Source: Aquincola sp.
GTDB taxonomy: Bacteria; Pseudomonadota; Gammaproteobacteria; Burkholderiales; Burkholderiaceae_C
Length of the DNA stretch: 15,135 nucleotides
Direction of reading: 5' to 3'
Assembly (NCBI GenBank): GCA_029884035.1
Contig: JAOUIM010000035.1
Location: forward strand, 1 to 15,135
This document shows positions 1-7,992 of the stretch, piece by piece (within the stretch, counting starts at the first letter, position 1; each line of letters starts with the position of its first letter). Below the pieces are notes generated by a model. It was not told where the DNA came from. It did not search any database and saw only the letters and a program-made list of their open reading frames with translations. The translations under genes and the position numbers were made by a program.

Positions 1-125
1 CGAGCCTGGCCGAGGCAGTGGCGCTCGAGGCGAAGACCCAGGGCGAGTTGGGCCGCGCGCGCGACTTCGCCGAAGGCGTGGCCGCCTTCCTCGAAAAGCG
101 AGCACCGAGGTTCGCCGACCGATGA
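1..125 (+). CDS. paaG: PaaG-like enoyl-CoA hydratase/isomerase, C-terminal end only
   Basis: Only the last 40 codons are present (frame starting at base 3, TGA at 123-125). The visible tail includes SLAEAVALEAKTQGELG and then DFAEGVAAFLEKRAPRF. This is the usual C-terminus of crotonase-family proteins of the PaaG type, where the EGV-AFLEKR-P-F pattern closes the fold. In the family, PaaG (ring-1,2-epoxyphenylacetyl-CoA isomerase) turns the epoxide into the oxepin-CoA ring that is later opened. Its stop codon overlaps the paaI start (ATGA at 122-125), so the two genes are co-transcribed and probably translationally coupled. The catalytic part lies outside the window, so another crotonase of the same pathway such as PaaF cannot be excluded; the position next to paaI favours paaG. 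Confidence 0.8.
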   Translation, partial: SLAEAVALEAKTQGELGRARDFAEGVAAFLEKRAPRFADR

Positions 126-570
126 ACGCTCAACAGATCGCAGAAGCCACGCGCGACGCGATGCGCGAGGAGGACCGTGCCTCGCGCCTGCTCGGCATCG
201 AGGTGGTGGCCATCGGCCCCGGCCGCGCGACGGCGCGAATGACGGTGCGCGAGGACATGGTCAACGGGCATGACCTGTGCCACGGCGGTTTCGTCGCGAC
301 GCTGGCCGACAGCACCTTCGCGTTCGCCTGCAACGCCTACAACGAGATCACGGTGGCGTCGGGCTTCGACATCCACCTGATCGCGAGCGCCTACCGCGGC
401 GACGTGCTGACTGCCGACTGCGTCGAGGTCAGCAAGGCCGGGCGCACCGGTGTCTACGACGCGACGGTGACCAACCAGCGCAACGAGACGATCGCGGTGT
501 TCCGTGGCCGCTCGTACACGATGAAGGGCAAGCCACTGATCGAAAGCCTGCCGATGGGGAAGCAGCCCAT

Positions 571-574
<4 letters not shown>
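122..574 (+). CDS. paaI: PaaI, hydroxyphenylacetyl-CoA thioesterase (hotdog fold)
   Basis: A 150-residue cytoplasmic protein, the normal length for PaaI. The hotdog signature is clear: residues 49-56 read GHDLCHGG, followed by ATLADSTFAFACN (59-71). In the family the Asp equivalent to D63 (in LADS) is catalytic and the HGG turn caps the substrate helix. PaaI hydrolyses phenylacetyl-CoA derivatives, notably hydroxylated ones that would otherwise trap coenzyme A when the epoxide pathway stalls, so it is a rescue enzyme. The ATG overlaps the preceding stop codon by 4 bases and the stop overlaps the paaK start (ATGA at 571-574). A weak GAGG lies upstream, so coupling probably drives initiation. 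No anomalies are seen. Confidence 0.95.
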
Positions 575-1875
<1,301 letters not shown>

Positions 1876-1880
1876 GACCA

Positions 1881-1955
1881 CCCCCGAAGCGCCTTCGGCG
1901 CTCCCCCTCGAGGGGGCACCGCGAGCGGACCGGCAAAGCCGGATCCGCCTCGGTC
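1881..1955 (+). repeat. Palindromic (REP-like) intergenic element between paaK and paaA
   Basis: Three successive dyads fill most of the 110-base gap. AGCGCC-ttc-GGCGCT spans 1888-1902. The perfect 14-base palindrome CCCCCTCGAGGGGG spans 1903-1916. CCGGC-aaa-GCCGG spans 1930-1942, with a further GCGGA/TCCGC pair around it. From memory, similar GC-rich hairpin clusters are scattered between genes in Burkholderiales genomes; this was not checked by search. In the mRNA the hairpins could slow 3' exonucleases or set an mRNA processing point that lets paaK and paaA-E differ in abundance. There is no U-run, so a classical terminator is unlikely. Confidence 0.65.
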
Positions 1956-1985
1956 GCTTGGAAAGGCGCGTCCTAGGAGACCCTC

Positions 1986-2975
1986 ATGTACACCCAAGCC
2001 ATGGACACCGCGCCGAAGGAAGAGCGTTCGGCGCTCGAGGACGCGGCGCTGCAGCAGCGTTTCGACGCGCGCATCGATGCCGGCGATTTCATCGAGGCCA
2101 AGGACTGGATGCCCGAGCATTACCGCAAGACGCTGGTGCGGCAGATCAGCCAGCACGCGCACTCGGAGATCGTGGGCATGCTGCCCGAGGGCAACTGGAT
2201 CACCCGCGCACCCACGCTCAAGCGCAAGTCGATCTTGCTGGCCAAGGTGCAGGACGAGGGCGGTCACGGGCTGTATCTCTACGCCGCCGCCGAGACGCTG
2301 GGCACCTCGCGCGACCAGATGCTCGATGCGCTGCACAGCGGCCGCGCCAAGTACAGCTCGATCTTCAACTACCCGACGCTGACCTGGGCCGACGTGGGCG
2401 TGATCGGCTGGCTGGTCGACGGCGCGGCGATCATGAACCAGGTGCCGCTGTGCCGCTGCTCGTATGCGCCCTACGCGCGAGCGATGGTGCGCATCTGCCG
2501 CGAGGAGAGCTTCCACCAGCGCCAGGGCTTCGACGCCCTGTACGTGATGATGACGCAGGGCACCGACGGCCAGCGCGCGATGGTGCAGGACGCGGTGGAC
2601 CGCTGGTGGTGGCCAAGCCTGATGATGTTCGGCCCGCCCGACAGTGCCAGCACGCACAGCGAGCAGAGCATGCGCTGGGGCATCAAGCGCATCAGCAACG
2701 ACGATCTGCGGCAGAAGTTCGTCGACGCCTGCGTCGACCAGGCCCGCGTGCTCGGCGTCACGCTGCCCGACCCCGAGCTGCGGTGGAACGAGGCGCGCGG
2801 GCACTGGGACTTTGGCCCGATCGACTGGGACGAATTCTGGCGCGTCGTCGGCGGCGACGGCCCGTGCAACCGCGAGCGCCTGGCTGCGCGCGTGACGGCG
2901 TGGGAGGAGGGCGCCTGGGTGCGCGAGGCAGCGATGGTCCATGAGCGCAAGCGCGCGTTAAAGGAGGCAGCATGA
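1986..2975 (+). CDS. paaA: PaaA, catalytic subunit of the 1,2-phenylacetyl-CoA epoxidase
   Basis: 329 residues, normal length. PaaA is the diiron ferritin-like subunit that adds an oxygen atom to the ring of phenylacetyl-CoA as part of the PaaABC(E) complex. The paired carboxylate/His ligand pattern is visible: E61 (HSEIVGMLPEGNW), then E91-x-x-H94 (QDEGGHG), then E174-x-x-H177 (REESFHQRQG). The start at 1986 is supported by AGGAG at 1975-1979, six bases upstream. This gene re-initiates after the palindromic gap, whereas its neighbours use overlapping starts. Its stop overlaps the paaB start (ATGA at 2972-2975). No missing key residue is seen. Confidence 0.97.
   Translation: MYTQAMDTAPKEERSALEDAALQQRFDARIDAGDFIEAKDWMPEHYRKTLVRQISQHAHSEIVGMLPEGNWITRAPTLKRKSILLAKVQDEGGHGLYLYAAAETLGTSRDQMLDALHSGRAKYSSIFNYPTLTWADVGVIGWLVDGAAIMNQVPLCRCSYAPYARAMVRICREESFHQRQGFDALYVMMTQGTDGQRAMVQDAVDRWWWPSLMMFGPPDSASTHSEQSMRWGIKRISNDDLRQKFVDACVDQARVLGVTLPDPELRWNEARGHWDFGPIDWDEFWRVVGGDGPCNRERLAARVTAWEEGAWVREAAMVHERKRALKEAA
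2961..2967 (+). promoter_or_regulatory. Ribosome binding site fixing the paaB start
   Basis: AAGGAGG lies 4 bases upstream of the ATG at 2972. It is one of the strongest Shine-Dalgarno matches in the operon. It matters because it shows that translation of paaB begins before the inserted repeat, not after it, so the extra N-terminal residues should really be made. Confidence 0.8.
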
Positions 2976-3340
2976 CTCGCGAGACACTGCCCTCCCCTGG
3001 ACAGGGGAGGGATGGGGAGGGGTCGGGCTCGTTGCGGCCGCAGGCCACCGGCTCCGCAGGAGCCGAGTGGCCGCTGTGGGAGGTCTTCGTGCGCAGCAAG
3101 GCAGGCCTGGACCACAAGCACTGCGGCAGCCTGCATGCGCCTGACGCGAAGGCGGCGATCCAGCTGGCGCGCGAGGTCTACACCCGTCGGCAGGAGGGCA
3201 CCAGCATCTGGGTCGTCAGGAGCGACCAGATCGTGGCCAGCGACCCGGGCGACAAGGACATGTACTTCGATCCAATGGTCGACAAGGTGTACCGGCACCC
3301 GACGTTTTACGAGTTGCCCGAGTCCGTGAACCACATGTAG
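2972..3340 (+). CDS. paaB: PaaB, epoxidase subunit with a repeat-derived N-terminal insertion
   Basis: 122 residues, against about 95 for typical PaaB. Residues 32-122 are standard PaaB: EWPLWEVFVRSK, then GLDHKHCGSLHA, REVYTRRQEG, SIWVVRS, ASDPGDKD and KVYRHPTFYELP up to HM. PaaB is a small non-catalytic subunit that bridges PaaA/PaaC heterodimers in the epoxidase. The first residues MTRET also look native. Between them lies a low-complexity Gly/Ser/Pro/Arg stretch (about residues 6-31) encoded by a palindromic repeat. The insertion keeps the frame open. No in-frame ATG or GTG lies between the repeat and the core, and the start has a strong ribosome binding site. The extension is probably disordered and tolerated at the subunit surface (inference). 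Confidence 0.95.
   Translation: MTRETLPSPGQGRDGEGSGSLRPQATGSAGAEWPLWEVFVRSKAGLDHKHCGSLHAPDAKAAIQLAREVYTRRQEGTSIWVVRSDQIVASDPGDKDMYFDPMVDKVYRHPTFYELPESVNHM
2987..3064 (+). repeat. Palindromic repeat inserted in frame into paaB
   Basis: This stretch consists of dyads and has no counterpart in ordinary paaB genes. CCCTCCCCTG-ga-CAGGGGAGGG spans 2990-3011, the palindrome TGCGGCCGCA spans 3033-3042, and GGCTCC-gca-GGAGCC spans 3050-3064. A purine-rich GGGATGGGGAGGGG run follows the first hairpin. The first hairpin plus the G-rich tail resembles a dispersed intergenic repeat I recall from Burkholderiales genomes (memory, not a search). The insertion is a multiple of three in effect, since PaaB translation continues. 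The exact element borders cannot be set from one copy. Confidence 0.65.
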
Positions 3341-3342
3341 TC

Positions 3343-4143
3343 GTGACCAGCTCCATTGCATTGAAGCCCAATGCCGATGCGCAGTACGTGCTGCGCCTGG
3401 CCGATACCTGCCTCGTCTGGTCGCACCGGCTGGCCGAGTGGTGCGGCCATGCACCGGTGCTCGAGGAGGACATCGCACTGGCCAATCACGCGCTCGATCT
3501 GCTGGGCCAGGCCCGTGCGCTGCTCACGCGTGCCGGCCAGCTCGAAGGCCAGGGCCAGGATCGACAGTACAGCGAGGACCAGCTGGCCTACCTGCGCGAC
3601 GAGCGCGACTTCGTCAACGTCACGCTGGCCGAGTTGCCGAACGGCACCAACGGCCGCGGCGACTTCGCGTTCACCGTGCTGCGCAACTTCGTGCTGTCGT
3701 CGTGGGCGCTGCTGATGTGGCAGCACCTGGCACCGTCGCGCGATGCCGAGTTGGCCGCCATCGCCGGCAAAGCGGTCAAGGAGGCCCGCTACCACCGCGA
3801 GCATGCAGCCGACTGGGTGATCCGCCTGGGCGATGGCACCGAGGAGTCCGCCCTGCGCATGCAGGCCGCGCTCGATCGCCTGTGGCCCTACACCAACGAA
3901 CTGTTCGACAGCGACGAGGTCGACCGCGCGGCGGCCGCGAGCGGCCTCGGCCCCGACGGGGCGTCGCTGCGCGAGGCGTGGCTGGCGGACATGCAGACGG
4001 TGTTGTCCGAGGCGCGACTCCCGCTGCCGCCCAAGAGCGCCTACCGCAGCGAGGCCAGGTGTGGCCGCCACAGCGAGCACATGGGCCGCCTGCTGGCCGA
4101 GATGCAGGTGCTGCAGCGCAGCCACCCCGGGGGTCGCTGGTGA
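3343..4143 (+). CDS. paaC: PaaC, structural subunit of the phenylacetyl-CoA epoxidase
   Basis: 266 residues. PaaC is a ferritin-like helical protein related to PaaA that pairs with it and does not itself carry the active diiron site. Family landmarks are visible: LADTCLVWSHRLAEWCGHAP (20-38), LANHALDLLGQAR (47-59), YLRDERDF (83-90), AVKEARYHREHAADW (144-158) and the C-terminal HSEHMGRLLAEMQVLQRSHPGG. The start is GTG at 3343, two bases after the paaB stop, with no good Shine-Dalgarno sequence. Initiation is therefore probably coupled to paaB termination, which fits equal subunit amounts. The stop overlaps the paaD GTG start (GTGA at 4140-4143). Confidence 0.95.
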   Translation: MTSSIALKPNADAQYVLRLADTCLVWSHRLAEWCGHAPVLEEDIALANHALDLLGQARALLTRAGQLEGQGQDRQYSEDQLAYLRDERDFVNVTLAELPNGTNGRGDFAFTVLRNFVLSSWALLMWQHLAPSRDAELAAIAGKAVKEARYHREHAADWVIRLGDGTEESALRMQAALDRLWPYTNELFDSDEVDRAAAASGLGPDGASLREAWLADMQTVLSEARLPLPPKSAYRSEARCGRHSEHMGRLLAEMQVLQRSHPGGRW

Positions 4144-4649
4144 GCGCGCTCGAGCGCGCCGCGCCGCGGGTCGATGCCGCGTGGCGGGTGCTCGCGGACG
4201 TGCTCGACCCCGAGGTGCCGGCGCTGTCGGTGGTGGACTTGGGCATTGTGCGCGGCATCGACGCGCTGGACAGCGGCGCGCTCGAAGTGGTGCTCACGCC
4301 CACCTACAGCGGCTGCCCGGCCACCGAGGTGATCGAGGCGAACATCGTCGCGGCGCTGCAGGGCGCTGGCCTTGGCCCGGTGCAGGTGCGCACGCAGCGC
4401 GCGCCGGCGTGGACTACCGACTGGATCAGTGCCGAGGGCCGGCGCAAGCTGCGCGACTATGGCATCGCGCCGCCCGGCGCGGTGGCCGAGGCGGTGCCGA
4501 TCCGCCTGCTGCGCCGTGCGGCGGTGCCCTGCCCGCGTTGCGGCAGTGCGGCCACCGAGCGGCTGTCGGGTTTCGGCGCCACGGCGTGCAAGGCGCTGTA
4601 CCGCTGCACCGCGTGCCGCGAGCCGTTCGAGTATTTCAAGCCGATATGA
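4140..4649 (+). CDS. paaD: PaaD, Fe-S/diiron maturation factor of the epoxidase (DUF59/MIP18 type)
   Basis: 169 residues. The N-terminal DUF59/MIP18-like domain (about 15-95) contains LDPEVPALSVVDLGIVR and the motif TYSGCPATEVI with C59, the residue used for Fe-S chemistry in this family. The C-terminal part has a zinc-ribbon-like pattern: C131-x-x-C134 (CPRCGS), C150 and C156-x-x-C159 (CTACREPFEYFKPI). The C-terminal pattern distinguishes PaaD from general SufT-like proteins. PaaD is thought to help load the metal centres of the PaaE reductase or the oxygenase. The GTG start at 4140 overlaps the paaC stop, and the stop overlaps the paaE ATG (ATGA at 4646-4649). Confidence 0.93.
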   Translation: MSALERAAPRVDAAWRVLADVLDPEVPALSVVDLGIVRGIDALDSGALEVVLTPTYSGCPATEVIEANIVAALQGAGLGPVQVRTQRAPAWTTDWISAEGRRKLRDYGIAPPGAVAEAVPIRLLRRAAVPCPRCGSAATERLSGFGATACKALYRCTACREPFEYFKPI

Positions 4650-5746
4650 ACAGCCCGCTGTTCCACCCGCTGCGCGTGCGCGCGATCGAGCCCGACACCG
4701 ACGAGGCGGTGATCGTGTCGTTCGACGTGCCCGCGCCGCTGCGCGACGTGTTCAGCTTCAACCAGGGCCAGTACCTGACGCTGCGCACCGAGGTCGACGG
4801 CGCCGACCTTCGCCGCTCGTACTCGATCTGCGCGGGCATCGACGACGGCGAGCTGCGCGTGGGCGTGCGCAAGGTGGCCGGTGGAGTGTTCTCGAACTGG
4901 ATCAACCAGCGCCTGAAACCCGGCGACACGGTGCAGGTGATGCCGCCGCAAGGCCGCTTCTTCGTGCCGCTGGATCCCGCGGCGCACCGCCACTATCTGG
5001 GCGTGGCCGGCGGCAGCGGCATCACGCCGATCCTGTCGATCATGAAGACGGTGCTCGGCCGCGAGCCGCATGCACGCTTCACGCTGATCTACGCCAACCG
5101 CGCCGCCAAGTCCACGATGTTCAAGGAGGAGATCGAGGACCTGAAGAACCGCTACATGGCGCGACTGGTGCTGCATCACGTTTTCTCGGGCGAGGACACC
5201 GAGCTGCCGCTGCACCAGGGCGTGATGAACCGCGACAAGCTCGGCCAGTTCCTCGGCCGCCTGGTCGATGCGGCCTCGATCGACCATGCCTTCGTCTGCG
5301 GGCCCTACCAGATGAACGACGAGGCCGAGGCCGCGCTGCTCGCGGCGGGCGTGGCCGAGGAGCGCATCCACATCGAGCGCTTCGGCGTCGCCCCCGCGGC
5401 GGCCGGCGGTGCCGGCCAGGCCCTGGGCGCGGTCGAGCACGAGACCAAGCCGGGCGACGCCGAGCGCGCGCGCATCGTGATCGTGCGCGATGGCCTGAAG
5501 CGCGAGTTCGATTTCTCGAAGGACGATCCGAGCATCCTCGACGCTGCCTCTTCGGCGGGCCTGGAGGTGCCGTTCTCGTGCACCTCGGGCGTGTGCGGCA
5601 CCTGCCGCGCCAAGCTGGTCGAGGGCCAGGTGCGCATGACGCGCAACTTCGCACTCGACAAGGCCGAGGTCGCGGGCGGATTCGTCCTGACCTGCCAGTC
5701 GCATCCGTTGACCGATCGGGTGGTGTTGTCTTTCGACGACCGTTGA
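4646..5746 (+). CDS. paaE: PaaE, NAD(P)H-dependent flavin/[2Fe-2S] reductase of the epoxidase
   Basis: 366 residues with the usual three modules. The FAD-binding domain has RRSYSIC at 56-62 (the RxYS motif). The NAD(P)H-binding domain has GGSGITP at 122-128 and CGPYQMN at 218-224. A C-terminal plant-type ferredoxin domain carries cysteines C312, C317, C320 (SCTSGVCGTC) and C350 (LTCQSHP). PaaE passes electrons from NADPH through FAD and the [2Fe-2S] cluster to the PaaA diiron site. An Ala/Gly-rich linker (about 249-262) joins the reductase and ferredoxin parts. The start overlaps the paaD stop; the TGA at 5744-5746 is one base before the TetR start. Confidence 0.97.
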   Translation: MNSPLFHPLRVRAIEPDTDEAVIVSFDVPAPLRDVFSFNQGQYLTLRTEVDGADLRRSYSICAGIDDGELRVGVRKVAGGVFSNWINQRLKPGDTVQVMPPQGRFFVPLDPAAHRHYLGVAGGSGITPILSIMKTVLGREPHARFTLIYANRAAKSTMFKEEIEDLKNRYMARLVLHHVFSGEDTELPLHQGVMNRDKLGQFLGRLVDAASIDHAFVCGPYQMNDEAEAALLAAGVAEERIHIERFGVAPAAAGGAGQALGAVEHETKPGDAERARIVIVRDGLKREFDFSKDDPSILDAASSAGLEVPFSCTSGVCGTCRAKLVEGQVRMTRNFALDKAEVAGGFVLTCQSHPLTDRVVLSFDDR

Positions 5747-5747
5747 C

Positions 5748-6377
5748 ATGGCCCGCACCCGTGCCGCGACCTACGACGACCAGCGCGCCTTAATCCTCGC
5801 TCGCGCGGCCGAGCTGTTCGCGCGCCGCGGTTTCTCGGCGGCGACGATGAACGACGTGGCCGCCGCCAGCGCAGTGAGCAAGGCCACGCTGTACCACTAC
5901 TTCCGCGACAAGCGATCGCTGCTGGCGCAGATCGCGCTCGCGCATGTGCAGCGGCTCGAGTTGCTCGTCGATCAGGTGCGGCAGCAGCGTCTCGGGCCGG
6001 AGGCGCAGCTGCGCATGCTCATTTCGCGCTTCATGCAGGCCTACGCCGGCGCGCAACACGAGCACCGCGTGCTGACCGAAGACGTGAAGTTCCTCGATGA
6101 GGCCGAGCGAGACGAGGTCGAGGCCGCCGAGCGGCGCGTCGTCACGGCTTTCGCCGCCACGATCGCTCGCGTGCGTCCGGATCTGAAAACCGGCGCCAAA
6201 CCGCTCGCGATGCTGCTGTTCGGCATGATCAACTGGACCTTCACCTGGCTCAAGCCAGGCGGCCCACTGACGCATGAAGACCTGGCGACGATGGTGGTGC
6301 AACTGTTCTTCGGCGGGTTGCCAGCGGTCGCTGTGTCGCCGGCAAAGCGCCGCGTGAGCACGACCGCGCTGGCTTGA
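5748..6377 (+). CDS. paaR: TetR-family regulator, probable PaaR
   Basis: 209 residues with a TetR N-terminal helix-turn-helix: AELFARRGFSAATMNDVAAA, then SKATLYHYFRDKRSLL, about residues 21-60. The C-terminal ligand domain is divergent, as usual. Its start is one base after the paaE stop and lacks a clear ribosome binding site, so it is translated as the last gene of the paa operon. In Burkholderia and Thermus, TetR-type PaaR represses paa genes and is released by phenylacetyl-CoA; the position here supports the same role. In that case the operon encodes its own repressor (negative feedback). The operon promoter and its PaaR site lie upstream of the window, so I could not test the operator. 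Confidence 0.8.
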   Translation: MARTRAATYDDQRALILARAAELFARRGFSAATMNDVAAASAVSKATLYHYFRDKRSLLAQIALAHVQRLELLVDQVRQQRLGPEAQLRMLISRFMQAYAGAQHEHRVLTEDVKFLDEAERDEVEAAERRVVTAFAATIARVRPDLKTGAKPLAMLLFGMINWTFTWLKPGGPLTHEDLATMVVQLFFGGLPAVAVSPAKRRVSTTALA

Positions 6378-6417
6378 CGAAGTCCTGCGCCATCGCCGCG
6401 CGATCGGCAGCGCCCGG

Positions 6418-6861
6418 CTACGTGCCGCGACGCGACGCCAACATCGCGGAGGCTTCCTTCTTACCCAGCTTCCGCAGGGCGGCGATCGCGGGCATCTGCC
6501 TGGCACGGGGACGGGCCTTGCCGGCTTCCCAGTTGTAGACAGACTGGCCCGACGTGCCGAGCAGCAGCCCGCAGTCATGCGCCGACAGGGCGAGTCGGCG
6601 GCGTTGCGACGCCAGTCCCTTGGCACTGAAACGGAACGACTTGTCCGCCGCTTCCTTCGATGGGGACGGCGCGCTCGCCGCTCCACCACTTCGCTGCAGG
6701 CGGCGCAACGTTTGTTCAGCGGCGTGGATTCGCCGCTTGAGCGCAGCGATCTCCGATCGGTAGTCAGCGACCGCCTTGCGCAAGGTCTCGGTGGCGGCGC
6801 GGACTTCCTTGCGGGCCAGTCGTGATATTTCGGTTTTAAGCAGCGACGCAATGTTGGGCAT
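6418..6861 (-). CDS. Coiled-coil plus XRE-type helix-turn-helix protein
   Basis: 147 residues from the ATG at 6861. A TTG codon 27 bases further upstream could extend it, but the MPNIASLLKTEISRLARKE start looks like the natural N-terminus of this family. Residues 1-58 are charged and heptad-like, so probably a coiled coil (RSEIAALKRRIHAAEQTLRRL). A Ser/Ala/Pro linker (59-75) follows. Residues 82-119 form a Cro/XRE-like helix-turn-helix (LASQRRRLALSAHDCGLLLG, then SVYNWEAGKARPR). Small DNA-binding proteins of this shape are common in Betaproteobacteria and have no assigned function that I know. It is convergent with paaR (40 bases apart) and probably unrelated to phenylacetate. A toxin partner is not visible. 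Confidence 0.75.
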   Translation of the reverse strand: MPNIASLLKTEISRLARKEVRAATETLRKAVADYRSEIAALKRRIHAAEQTLRRLQRSGGAASAPSPSKEAADKSFRFSAKGLASQRRRLALSAHDCGLLLGTSGQSVYNWEAGKARPRARQMPAIAALRKLGKKEASAMLASRRGT

Positions 6862-6928
6862 GGGGGGATTCTGCACTGACGCGCCCAAAGTGGCTTACAC
6901 CGCCCGCGAACGTACCGTACCCCGCTCG

Positions 6929-7858
6929 TCAGGCCACCGGCGCGAGGCGCTTCGCCAGGGCGTCACCGACGAACTGCATGAACGCGCGTACGCGCGCGGT
7001 GCGGCGAAGGTCCGGGTGGGTGAGCATCCACACGGGCTGTGCCAGTTCGGGAATGGGATCCGACACCGGCAGCAGTTCGGGGTGCTTGTCTTCCATGAAC
7101 GTGGGCAACACACCCACGCCGATGCCCGTGCGCAGCATCGCTGCGAGGGCATTGAAGATGTCGACCCGCACGCGCACCGTCGATTGAACGAGGTGTTCGC
7201 GGAACCAGCGGTCGTAAACGCGGGTCGACGCATCGCGTTCGAACGCGACCCACGGCGCCTCGCGGGTGAGCACGCCCACTGGCGTCACCTGCTGCGGCAG
7301 GCCCGCCGCGCCGCGCAACGCATAGATCCGGCACTGGGTCATGCCGAGCTGGTGCCCGACGAGGTGCTCGGCCACGTGACCTGACAGACGCAGCGCAACG
7401 TCGGCCTCGCGCCGCGACCAGCTCTGCGCTGAATCGTTGTGCCGGCTCGACAGGTCCACCAGGAAGGCGTTCTCGACCACCTCGACCTCGATGCCGGGGT
7501 AGGCCCGCGAGAAGTCGGCCAGAGGCTGCGGCAACAGGTGGTCCATCAGTACGAACGCAGTGGTCACCCGCAGCGCGCCGGTCAGCTCCCGGTCGCGCCC
7601 GAGCACCTGGCGCTCGATCTCGTCGGCGCGCGTGGCCATGTGGCGGGCCTGTTCCAGCAGCGCCAGGCCCGCATCTGTTGGTTGGTAGCCACTTCGATGG
7701 CGATCGAACAGCCGCGTACCTAGCTGCGCCTCGAGCGCGTCGAGCCGGCGCAGGACTGTCGTGTGGTTCACCTCGAGCGCACGCGCCGCCCCCGCCAGCG
7801 AACCGGCAGTCCCGATCGCCAGCGCGTGACGCAGGTCGTCCCACTGGAGCGTCGCCAT
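6929..7858 (-). CDS. LysR-family transcriptional regulator
   Basis: 309 residues, normal for the family. The N-terminal winged helix-turn-helix is clear (GSLAGAARALEVNHTTVLRRLD at 19-40, then LEAQLGTRLFDRHRSGYQPTDAG at 42-64), with the NHTTV recognition helix. The substrate-binding domain runs from about 90 to the end, with a GIGVGVLPTFM segment near 245-255 typical of the family. The start codon at 7858-7856 is preceded by AAGGA, a good ribosome binding site. It is divergent from the 60-codon gene at 7993, the usual layout for a LysR regulator and its target, and a dyad lies just in front of its start. The ligand cannot be deduced. The helix-turn-helix gene downstream is on the same strand, but a 67-base gap makes an operon uncertain. 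Confidence 0.92.
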   Translation of the reverse strand: MATLQWDDLRHALAIGTAGSLAGAARALEVNHTTVLRRLDALEAQLGTRLFDRHRSGYQPTDAGLALLEQARHMATRADEIERQVLGRDRELTGALRVTTAFVLMDHLLPQPLADFSRAYPGIEVEVVENAFLVDLSSRHNDSAQSWSRREADVALRLSGHVAEHLVGHQLGMTQCRIYALRGAAGLPQQVTPVGVLTREAPWVAFERDASTRVYDRWFREHLVQSTVRVRVDIFNALAAMLRTGIGVGVLPTFMEDKHPELLPVSDPIPELAQPVWMLTHPDLRRTARVRAFMQFVGDALAKRLAPVA

Positions 7859-7873
7859 CTCATTCCTTGCAAT

Positions 7874-7894
7874 AATGCAGACTCAATGTGCATT
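7874..7894. promoter_or_regulatory. Candidate LysR operator dyad
   Basis: AATGCA-N9-TGCATT is a perfect 6+6 inverted repeat, 16 bases upstream of the lysR start. It lies in the only AT-rich stretch nearby, between lysR and the divergent small gene. The spacing fits the interrupted dyads used by LysR proteins, so autoregulation and control of the small gene are plausible. No clear -35/-10 pair could be assigned with confidence. Confidence 0.45.
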
Positions 7895-7982
7895 TTGCCT
7901 TCTTGTGTGCTTCATGACGCACTATTACATTGAAGGTACTGAGAGTTAACCCTAAATCCTCGAGCTCTCAGGATCTACCGGC

Positions 7983-7987
7983 AGGAG
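7983..7987 (+). promoter_or_regulatory. Ribosome binding site of the 60-codon gene
   Basis: AGGAG sits 5 bases before the ATG at 7993. This decides the start: the frame is open further upstream to a TTG at 7930, but no ribosome binding signal precedes that codon. Confidence 0.6.
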
Positions 7988-7992
7988 TCACC

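Noticed and set aside
277..570. Upstream extension of the paaK frame
   Set aside because: It lies wholly inside paaI and reads Arg-rich nonsense; the ATG at 571 matches the family N-terminus.
4372..5793. Long plus-strand frame overlapping paaD and paaE
   Set aside because: Out-of-frame shadow; Arg/Pro/Ala-rich, while paaD and paaE in their frames carry every expected motif.
6378..6417. Terminator after paaR
   Set aside because: No stable stem followed by a U-run could be found in the 40-base gap.
7930..7992. Upstream TTG start for the small gene
   Set aside because: No ribosome binding site precedes it, whereas the ATG at 7993 has AGGAG at the proper distance.
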